Source: CAYGGE01 sp966250865 (GTDB lineage Bacteria; Patescibacteriota; UBA1384; CAYGGE01). From it: a DNA stretch of 26,506 bases. The notes under the pieces are model-generated. The model saw nothing but the letters and a program-made list of their open reading frames with translations, searched no databases and had not been told where the DNA came from. Made by a program: the position numbers and the translations under genes. This document shows positions 14,989 to 20,262 of the stretch, one piece after another; the first letter of the stretch is position 1; every line of letters starts with the position of its first letter. Where the stretch lies: NCBI GenBank assembly GCA_966250865.1, contig CBINIT010000013.1, positions 1 through 26,506 on the forward strand. The letters are read 5' to 3'.

Positions 14989-15237
14989 TTAGCCTCGCAT
15001 GGCTTTTCGGCCGGCCTCGATCAGTTGCTTGACCTTTTGGCCACCCTTGCGACCAATCTCTCCGTAGAATTCTGGGCCATATTTATCGCTTACCGCCTGC
15101 CCACCCTTGCGACCAATCTCTTCATAGAACTCTGGGCCATAGCGTTTTGCTGTTGTCTGCCCACCCTTTCGGCCAGCTTCTCGGGTTGTCATCGCTTGGG
15201 TCTCACCGCGTTTGTTTTGGGCTGTACGTTTAGGCAT
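14989..15237 (-). CDS. KGG-repeat stress-type protein
   Basis: An 82-residue, highly basic, hydrophilic protein with three copies of the KGG motif (GRKGGQ) separated by nearly identical KRYGPEFYEEI / DKYGPEFYGEI linkers. This is the stress-induced/KGG-repeat family (GsiB-like), whose members accumulate in stress or desiccation and are largely disordered. AAAGGAGG gives a strong ribosome-binding site 6 nt before the ATG. The protein starts with a basic MPKRTAQNKRG segment, and nucleic-acid association is possible. Confidence 0.88.
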   Translation of the reverse strand: MPKRTAQNKRGETQAMTTREAGRKGGQTTAKRYGPEFYEEIGRKGGQAVSDKYGPEFYGEIGRKGGQKVKQLIEAGRKAMRG

Positions 15238-15356
15238 GACGCCTCCTTTCTTTAGGATTCAGCATATCGTCTTGGCGCTGTCGATACATTGCCAATAGCA
15301 CCAAAAAACCCCATCCAGTCAAAAGGAACTTTGGAGAATGCTCTACCGTTTACCTG

Positions 15357-15386
15357 TTGAACTTGCGAGATCGGTATCGACATAGT
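15357..15386 (+). promoter_or_regulatory. Weak candidate promoter for the MTH1-like gene
   Basis: TTGAAC, an 18-nt spacer and CATAGT. The transcript would start within a few bases of the ATG at 15398, and no Shine-Dalgarno site is visible, so a nearly leaderless mRNA is possible. The remainder of 15238-15356 shows no gene or clear structure. Confidence 0.3.
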
Positions 15387-15397
15387 AGGCTTGACCT

Positions 15398-15853
15398 ATG
15401 AAAATAGTGACGCTTCTGTTTTTACGAAAAGAGTATCAAATTCTGCTTGCCATGAAGAAGCGGGGCGTTGGCGTAGGTAAATGGAACGGGGTAGGTGGTA
15501 AAGTCGATTCCGGGGAGACGGTTGAAGCAGCAGCGCTCCGTGAATGTGAAGAAGAGATCTGCGTACGCCCTAAGCATGTTACTAAGGTGGCTGAGCTGGA
15601 GTTCATTATCCCAAGCCAAGAATTCCATAACTATACGCACGTCTATATCGCCGAAACGTGGGAGGGTGAGCCGCAGGAAACCGAAGAGATGGCGCCTCGT
15701 TGGTTTGCGCTCGATGAGATTCCGTATGATTCAATGTGGAGCGATGACGCGATCTGGCTCCCCCGAGTACTTATAGGGGAGACAGTTAAAGCGACCTTCC
15801 ATTTTGACCAGAATGAGCGCGTCTCAAATTATACAATTACGCCACTCAATTAG
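15398..15853 (+). CDS. MTH1-like 8-oxo-dGTP diphosphatase (NUDIX)
   Basis: A 151-residue NUDIX hydrolase. The motif KWNGVGGKVDSGE and the downstream EMAPRWFALDEIPYDSMW, SDD block align with the MTH1 (NUDT1) group, including the purine-recognition Asn of WNG and the Trp-x-Asp-Asp of MWSDD. It should cleanse oxidised purine nucleotides. In the NUDIX box (REUXEEXGU) the usual Gly is Cys (RECEEEICV), while the metal-binding glutamates are kept. The stop codon overlaps the stop of the convergent ABC transporter gene by a few nt, with no room for a separate terminator. No Shine-Dalgarno site is apparent. Confidence 0.9.
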   Translation: MKIVTLLFLRKEYQILLAMKKRGVGVGKWNGVGGKVDSGETVEAAALRECEEEICVRPKHVTKVAELEFIIPSQEFHNYTHVYIAETWEGEPQETEEMAPRWFALDEIPYDSMWSDDAIWLPRVLIGETVKATFHFDQNERVSNYTITPLN

Positions 15854-17598
15854 GCATCAGGGTTCTTTGACTGAATCTCCCAAAGCTTGGCATACAAGCC
15901 CTGCTTGGCTAATAGCTCTCTATGGGTGCCAGACTCAGCGATATGACCATTCTCTAAGACATAAATACAGTCGCTACTGGTAATAGTCGAGAGTCGGTGT
16001 GCGATAGTGAGTGCGGTACGACCTGAAGCGGCATTGGCCAAGGCTTCTTGAATAGCTTTTTCTGTCCGTGAGTCAAGATTGCTTGTAGCTTCATCGAAAA
16101 TAATAATCTTTGGATCTCGAATCAGGGCACGAGCGATAGCCACTCGCTGTTTTTCGCCGCCGGAGAGCTTGATACCACGCTCACCGACCAATGTTTCATA
16201 TTGTTCAGGCAGTCGCTCGATAAACTCAGCAATTCCGGCAATTCGAGCTACTTCCCGAACTTGTTCGTCGCTTGCCTCCGGATTACCGAATCGAATGTTA
16301 TTGGCGATAGATTCATTAAAGAGAGTTGGCTCTTGGGTCACGATGCTCAATGTTTTGCGCCGTGCGGTACTGTCGAACTGCGTGATATTGATACCATCAA
16401 CAAGGATCTCGCCTTCTTGGATATCGTAAAGCCGGAAGAGGAGTCGAGCAATTGTTGATTTTCCTGAACCCGATGGACCGACAAACGCCACTTTCGTACC
16501 AGGCTTAATATGAAAACTGAGATCCTCGATGGTCTTTTCACGGGTTGGGTAGTGAAATGTAACATGATCAAATTTGATTTCGCCTTTTGATTTCTCGATC
16601 TTGGCCGGCTGTTTTGGCTCCTTCACCTCAACATCTTGTTTGAGGATGCTGGCCATGGCATCGAGATCGGCAAAGCTGTTTTTGAACTGACCATAGACAA
16701 AACCAAGGGTTGTGATGGGTCCAGATAATCGAACGATATAGGTTGTCACGAGCACCAGATCACCAACGGTCATTGTCCCGGCGATGGCTAGCCGGACGGC
16801 AAGGACTAAGATAAGGCCAAGTCCAACAAGGAGAATCAGCCCCTGTCCGCCATAGACTGCCGCAAACAGTCGGTTGTTTTTGACCATCAGCTTAAACCAC
16901 TCGCCTTTAATTCGCTCAAAGGTGCGATACATCAACGACTCATTATTGAAAAATTTAACGGTCTCAATATTACTTACTGCGTCTACTAAGGTACCTGATG
17001 CGGCATCATCTTTTTCGTTACCCATAAAACGGTACTTGGTCCGCTTTTCTGTTGCCCAGATCGTAAACCAAGTGTAGAAGATGACAGTAGCAAGAGTAAT
17101 GACACCGAATTGCCACGCGTAAAGCCGGAGCAGCAAGATGGTGACGAAGGCCAGCTCGACGATCGGCGGCAAGATTTGTGAGACGGAGAAGTCTAGCACG
17201 AAGCCGATCGCCCGAGAGCCACGAGCAAGCGCTCGAGAGGCATTGCCGGCTTTCTGGTCGGCGTGGTATTGAACGGGGAGCTTCAAGAGCTGATCGAAGA
17301 CAGCGAGCTCGATATCTCGACTCACCCCCATCATAACGGGGCTATACACGTAGTCTCGCAGAAACTCAAAGACAATGCTGATGGCGCGAATACTAAAGTA
17401 GAGAAGGAGAAGGTTGGTTAGTGCCTCGAGGGGTTGGCTGCTGGTTACGCCGTCAATAATCCGCTTGAGGATGACTGGATCGGCGGTGGTTGCAGCACGA
17501 GCGATAATGAGGAAGATAAAGGTAACAATTAAGCCCAATGTGTAGGGTTTAAAGAATCTCAAGAAATAGGTTAGCGGTGTTTTGGTTTTTTTATCCAT
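15850..17598 (-). CDS. ABC-type exporter, fused membrane and ATPase domains
   Basis: A 582-residue half-transporter that should dimerise. About six membrane helices fill residues 15-310; the ATPase domain follows. Walker A is GPSGSGKST near residue 373, the signature LSGGEKQR near 479, Walker B IIIFDEATSNLDS near 497 and the switch IAHRLST near 532, all intact. It resembles the MsbA/HMT1/Atm1-type exporter group (lipid, peptide or drug efflux); the substrate cannot be read from the sequence. AAGGCATCG precedes the ATG, and an extended -10 lies 38 nt upstream. Confidence 0.95.
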   Translation of the reverse strand: MDKKTKTPLTYFLRFFKPYTLGLIVTFIFLIIARAATTADPVILKRIIDGVTSSQPLEALTNLLLLYFSIRAISIVFEFLRDYVYSPVMMGVSRDIELAVFDQLLKLPVQYHADQKAGNASRALARGSRAIGFVLDFSVSQILPPIVELAFVTILLLRLYAWQFGVITLATVIFYTWFTIWATEKRTKYRFMGNEKDDAASGTLVDAVSNIETVKFFNNESLMYRTFERIKGEWFKLMVKNNRLFAAVYGGQGLILLVGLGLILVLAVRLAIAGTMTVGDLVLVTTYIVRLSGPITTLGFVYGQFKNSFADLDAMASILKQDVEVKEPKQPAKIEKSKGEIKFDHVTFHYPTREKTIEDLSFHIKPGTKVAFVGPSGSGKSTIARLLFRLYDIQEGEILVDGINITQFDSTARRKTLSIVTQEPTLFNESIANNIRFGNPEASDEQVREVARIAGIAEFIERLPEQYETLVGERGIKLSGGEKQRVAIARALIRDPKIIIFDEATSNLDSRTEKAIQEALANAASGRTALTIAHRLSTITSSDCIYVLENGHIAESGTHRELLAKQGLYAKLWEIQSKNPDA

Positions 17599-17635
17599 CG
17601 ATGCCTTGCCTCATGCGTTATTTACTACTCCTGTA

Positions 17636-17644
17636 AGTATAGCA
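17636..17644 (-). promoter_or_regulatory. Extended -10 promoter for the ABC exporter
   Basis: TGCTATACT on the minus strand (TATACT at 17641-17636), the same nine bases as the extended -10 of the secreted-protein gene near 6400. No strong -35 is seen. Confidence 0.5.
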
Positions 17645-17672
17645 GCTTATCAGGAGATGAAAAAGTATATTC

Positions 17673-17700
17673 TTGCTTTTCTGTTTGCTTGGCGTATGAT
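17673..17700 (+). promoter_or_regulatory. Candidate promoter for the first Cys-rich module
   Basis: TTGCTT, a 16-nt spacer and TATGAT. The predicted leader of about 55 nt reaches the ATG at 17763. Confidence 0.45.
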
Positions 17701-17762
17701 CAGGCTATACGCAGAGGAGCTGTTGCTCTGCCTTTCGTTTTCTCTATTACGGGAGGTCTGCG

Positions 17763-17924
17763 ATGGATCTTTGGGACATGTTCGTGCGTCCCTTCCAACT
17801 GATAGGGATGATTTGGCGTCTGGAGCGCTACTGTCGCATCTGTGGCAAGCAGCTTTGCAAGGCCGATATTTGTCCGGTTTGCCGGAAGCTGCCGTTGTGC
17901 AACCTGGAGGAGTGCGATGAGTAG
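17763..17924 (+). CDS. 53-residue Cys-rich (zinc-finger-like) orphan protein
   Basis: Starts MDLWDMFVRPF. An amphipathic or hydrophobic N-terminus (about residues 1-20) is followed by a compact cysteine cluster: CRIC at 24-27, Cys32, CPVC at 37-40, Cys46 and Cys51. The spacing fits one or two zinc-binding knuckles. GGGAGG lies 7 nt before the ATG, a strong site supporting a gene this short. It overlaps the next gene by 8 nt, which implies translational coupling. I do not recognise it. The Trp-rich start could dock on membrane or a partner. Confidence 0.65.
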   Translation: MDLWDMFVRPFQLIGMIWRLERYCRICGKQLCKADICPVCRKLPLCNLEECDE

Positions 17925-18126
17925 CCTAGTCCTAGCGCTCCAAGAGTTAGCGCTTCAGGTCGTTGACGCGGCCTACGGGACCTTGCTCCTAGCAACCTGT
18001 TCAAAGTGCCGGCGCCTGGTCCTCCGCCTGGAAGATCTGCCAGAAACCTGGCCATTCTGGGGCGCCAACGGCGACCTGCGTGAGCAATATGTTTGCTCAT
18101 GTGGAGGCGAAGTATACAAAGAATGA
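17917..18126 (+). CDS. 69-residue Cys-containing orphan protein
   Basis: Starts MSSLVLALQEL at the ATG inside the end of the previous gene; GGAGG lies 8 nt upstream. An in-frame start further up (17842) would lie wholly inside the preceding gene, and I reject it. CSKC at about residues 29-32 and CSCGG at about 60-64 form a probable zinc ribbon split by a helix-rich middle (LVLRLEDLPETWPFW). The stop codon lies within the first hairpin arm at 18123-18155. The function is unknown; the coupling suggests it works with the 53-residue protein in fixed ratio. Confidence 0.65.
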   Translation: MSSLVLALQELALQVVDAAYGTLLLATCSKCRRLVLRLEDLPETWPFWGANGDLREQYVCSCGGEVYKE

Positions 18127-18155
18127 CCCGCTGGGAGCTGTTGCCGGCGGGTCAT
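18123..18155 (+). other. Hairpin at the end of module 1 (GACCCGC/GCGGGTC type)
   Basis: A 9-bp perfect stem ATGACCCGC/GCGGGTCAT that includes the stop codon of the preceding gene. A hairpin with the same arms and a similar GGAGC-containing loop ends the second module at 19020-19045. There is no T-tract, so on its own it is probably an mRNA-stabilising or attenuating structure rather than a terminator. Confidence 0.6.
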
Positions 18156-18164
18156 TATTCGGAG

Positions 18165-18191
18165 GAAGACTTGAAGAAAGTCTTCTTTTTT
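18165..18191 (+). terminator. Intrinsic terminator of module 1
   Basis: A perfect 8-bp stem GAAGACTT/AAGTCTTC with a GAAGA loop, followed directly by TTTTTT (18186-18191). The stem is AT-rich, but the T-tract is good. Confidence 0.7.
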
Positions 18192-18199
18192 AGTATACT
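18171..18199 (+). promoter_or_regulatory. Promoter of module 2, embedded in the module 1 terminator
   Basis: TTGAAG (18171-18176), a 17-nt spacer and TATACT (18194-18199). The -35 lies in the terminator loop and first arm, and the spacer holds the second arm and T-tract. It drives the 83-residue gene, with a leader of about 25 nt. Confidence 0.65.
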
Positions 18200-18229
18200 T
18201 CGCAGAGCTACTTTACTGAGGGAGTCGGC

Positions 18230-18481
18230 ATGCTTTTTTGGCCATTTCGCTGCCCTTGGTGTAAAGGGCTACGTTTTCCGGAAATGCAGACGCCATATGT
18301 TGTAACATGGGTCTGCTTGCGCTGTACGTATTCTCGAGAAGAGGTGTGCTGCTACTTCTGCAGAAGTATCTTCACACCAACTCGCGAGATGGATCACTTT
18401 GTCTGTCCAGCCTGTGGCCAGTCGCCACATTGGACTGACGGTTTTAGTGAGGACGACAATGAGGCAGAGGGGAAGGGATAG
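18230..18481 (+). CDS. 83-residue double zinc-ribbon orphan protein
   Basis: Four CxxC knuckles in order: CPWC (8-11), CLRC (about 29-32), CYFC (about 41-44) and CPAC (about 59-62), with an extra Cys beside the third. This predicts two zinc ribbons. The tail is acidic (SEDDNEAEGKG). The N-terminus MLFWPFRC is aromatic, like the first protein of module 1. GAGGGAG lies 6 nt before the ATG. The last 23 nt overlap the following gene. Such ribbons often bind nucleic acid or partner proteins; no specific role can be claimed. Confidence 0.7.
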   Translation: MLFWPFRCPWCKGLRFPEMQTPYVVTWVCLRCTYSREEVCCYFCRSIFTPTREMDHFVCPACGQSPHWTDGFSEDDNEAEGKG

Positions 18482-19004
18482 GGGCAACCAGCCGCGTATT
18501 ACGAGGATTCATGCGCGACTAACCCGGCAGCAGGCTGAAAGGCTTATGCAGTCGGAGATGATGGTCTACATGACCTGCAACGAAGACGGAAAGGCCTACT
18601 TGCTTCGCTGGGCGCAGCGAGCAAGCCTTGAGGGGGCGCTGCGGTTGCGTCGGACTCGTGCGGTGCAGTCTCGTGACTTCACTGGTTTCCTAGCGACTGA
18701 CGGTATGGCTTGTTCGGTGACTATCAGGATCTTCAAGGAACAGCTTGAAGACGATGCTGAGGCTGAGTTTGTCGCCTACTTTGGTTCCAGGGGCTCAGTG
18801 ACTCACGCTTCCTATGTATTGGAAGCGCTAGTCGGCGAAGACGTTCCGTTCGTGAGCCTTCTGCCTCGCTGGGGTGATGAGCTAAACCTGGCTCAGATGC
18901 TGGCTGTGCCCAACCTCGGCGAGGTGCCTACTATGACCGCATACCTCACGCTGATCCAGCACGCAAAGGAGATCGACAAGACCAACAGGAGAGATGTGAA
19001 ATAG
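18459..19004 (+). CDS. 181-residue orphan protein, module 2 second gene
   Basis: The start ATG at 18459 (MRQRGRDRGNQ) overlaps the double-zinc-ribbon gene and is preceded by GTGAGGACGAC. An in-frame ATG at 18399 lies deeper inside that gene and has no ribosome-binding site. The protein has a very basic N-terminus (about residues 1-30, RRTR-type), then a mixed alpha/beta body with alternating hydrophobics (AEFVAYFGSRGSVTHASYVLEALVGE) and a basic C-terminal end (KTNRRDVK). It has no membrane helix, signal peptide or recognisable motif. The basic ends suggest nucleic-acid contact, which is inference. Confidence 0.6.
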   Translation: MRQRGRDRGNQPRITRIHARLTRQQAERLMQSEMMVYMTCNEDGKAYLLRWAQRASLEGALRLRRTRAVQSRDFTGFLATDGMACSVTIRIFKEQLEDDAEAEFVAYFGSRGSVTHASYVLEALVGEDVPFVSLLPRWGDELNLAQMLAVPNLGEVPTMTAYLTLIQHAKEIDKTNRRDVK

Positions 19005-19019
19005 GCAGAGCCAACAGAG

Positions 19020-19045
19020 GACCCGCGCGGAGCAACCGGCGGGTC
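19020..19045 (+). other. Hairpin at the end of module 2 (GACCCGC/GCGGGTC type)
   Basis: A 7-bp perfect stem with a GGAGC-containing loop, 15 nt after the stop. It matches the arms and part of the loop of the hairpin at 18123-18155. The T-tract is weak (CTCGACCTTTT). The shared structure suggests duplicated modules or a common regulator. Confidence 0.6.
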
Positions 19046-19065
19046 TCTCGACCTTTTAAACGCCT

Positions 19066-19093
19066 AACGGCGGTGCGCACCCGCACCGCCGTT
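19066..19093. terminator. Strong hairpin between convergent genes, probable terminator
   Basis: A 12-bp perfect stem (19066-19077 with 19082-19093) and a CACC loop. The plus-strand exit is TTATTCTTG; the minus-strand exit is T-poor. It lies between the convergent module 2 and the membrane-protein gene, so it probably stops plus-strand transcription and perhaps both directions. Confidence 0.6.
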
Positions 19094-19121
19094 ATTCTTG
19101 TAGTTCCTCCTCTTTGGTCTC

Positions 19122-19709
19122 TTAGAAGTTCAGCTCGCTACCCATCGGTATCTCGATGGTTGCTTGACTGAGACCTGTAAGGTCGCCAGTTCCTGTATAG
19201 CGAGCATAGGGGAATCGAATCCGTCCACGCTCTAGGTTACGAGCTACGATACGAACATTGCGAATCGGAAAGACATGCTCTTCAACTTCTAGGCCGTTGA
19301 AGATGCCGACCACACAGATGAGCTCCGGCCTAGCGGTATAGATGAGCCTATCGCCGCGCATGCTTATCTGAACGTTTGTTGTACCGGTTATCTGCAGGTA
19401 TGCAAGCTCGAGCCAGGTCTTCCGAGCAGTTGCGCCTTCGCGAAGACGGATCCGCTCTTTCTCAGTTTCATAATCGGAGAATGTTTTCCAGTCAGGATCG
19501 TTTTTCCAGTAAAGGTAAACGGCCTGTCGGAAAACACACCTCACAACCAAGAGCATGATCAGTGGATTAAGCCCTTGGAAGAAGCCGAAGAGTGCAGAGC
19601 AGACCGCTATTAGGTTGGCGCTCTTCAGCTGTTCCACTGAGATGAGGTAGGGCAACTCGTTTCCCGAAGGCTTCTCGGGAAAGAAGAGCGATTTTTTGAT
19701 GTGCGGCAT
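19122..19709 (-). CDS. Membrane-anchored protein of unknown function
   Basis: A 195-residue protein with a polar N-terminus (about 30 residues) and a hydrophobic hairpin at about residues 31-68 (LIAVCSALFGFF and LIMLLVVRCVF). A helical charged segment follows (YETEKERIRLREGATARKTW), then a beta-rich C-terminal domain (VQISMRGDRLIYTARPELICVV to the end). The layout, with one or two membrane helices followed by a cytosolic PH-like beta domain, resembles proteins that present a domain at the membrane, but no family is recognised. A clear promoter lies upstream at 19767-19795. AAGGGGA lies before the ATG. Confidence 0.65.
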   Translation of the reverse strand: MPHIKKSLFFPEKPSGNELPYLISVEQLKSANLIAVCSALFGFFQGLNPLIMLLVVRCVFRQAVYLYWKNDPDWKTFSDYETEKERIRLREGATARKTWLELAYLQITGTTNVQISMRGDRLIYTARPELICVVGIFNGLEVEEHVFPIRNVRIVARNLERGRIRFPYARYTGTGDLTGLSQATIEIPMGSELNF

Positions 19710-19766
19710 CCTAATTTCCCCTTGTCGAATAGCAGTTAGTCGTCCGATGCCTTGGACGAAGGGCCT

Positions 19767-19795
19767 ATCTTAGCATTATCGCGGCCTACCGTCAA
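19767..19795 (-). promoter_or_regulatory. Promoter of the membrane-anchored protein gene
   Basis: On the minus strand, TTGACG (19795-19790), a 17-nt spacer and TAAGAT (19772-19767). The transcript would start near 19760, right at a small hairpin TCGTCC/GGACGA at 19758-19739. Confidence 0.65.
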
Positions 19796-19990
19796 CCTTA
19801 GAAACTGCGAGGTACGAGAAATTATCGACTCTGTTGTGCGGATTGTAATGACTTATAATTTCTAGCATTTCTATTTTCGGGACGGTAAGTGGGCCTATCT
19901 AGGTATGTTTAATGGGGGGCGCGTAATACGACGGACTAATTGGCCAGCAATAAGGCCAATACAGCTCGCCGCAATGCTGAGTTTCAGCTC
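19796..19990. other. Intergenic stretch with a duplicated 10-mer and a small hairpin
   Basis: No ORF is supported. GGGCCTATCT occurs at 19761-19770 (overlapping the -10 of the neighbouring promoter) and again at 19891-19900. ATTGGCC/GGCCAAT forms a 7-bp hairpin near 19938-19960, downstream of the minus-strand operon that ends at 19991. A plus-strand TATAAT at 19854-19859 lacks a -35. Confidence 0.35.
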
Positions 19991-20254
19991 TTATGGTGAG
20001 TCTGTCCAGATGTGATTGCATATAACCAGCATGGTAGTGAAAAGATACGTCCAATGTTGTTTGAAGCCAGCAAGGAAAGAAGTAGTTGTAACCAAGCCAG
20101 CGAAAAAGCCGGGAATAAGGTGGTATGAATCAATAGCGAGCCAGTCGCCTGTTGGTACTGCGTACCGTTGGTAAAGATTGCCTAGTGGGTAGGCTAGCAG
20201 TATAGATGCTATAAAGATAAGGGTGAGCTCGATGAGTCGTTTAGTAAGTGGCAT
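19991..20254 (-). CDS. Small integral membrane protein, unknown
   Basis: An 87-residue protein. Hydrophobic segments at about residues 8-24 (ELTLIFIASILLAYPLG), 45-62 (HLIPGFFAGLVTTTSFLAG) and 68-80 (WTYLFTTMLVICN) predict two to three helices. AGGAG sits 6 nt before the ATG. The start is 8 nt after the stop of the propeller-lipase gene, so the two form an operon, and a link to export or anchoring of that protein is possible. The function is unknown. Confidence 0.7.
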   Translation of the reverse strand: MPLTKRLIELTLIFIASILLAYPLGNLYQRYAVPTGDWLAIDSYHLIPGFFAGLVTTTSFLAGFKQHWTYLFTTMLVICNHIWTDSP

Positions 20255-20262
20255 AAGGTCTC

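Noticed and set aside
18399..18458. Upstream start extending the 181-residue orphan to 201 residues
   Set aside because: The extra 20 codons are inside the double-zinc-ribbon gene, with no ribosome-binding site; the ATG at 18459 has GTGAGGA just upstream.
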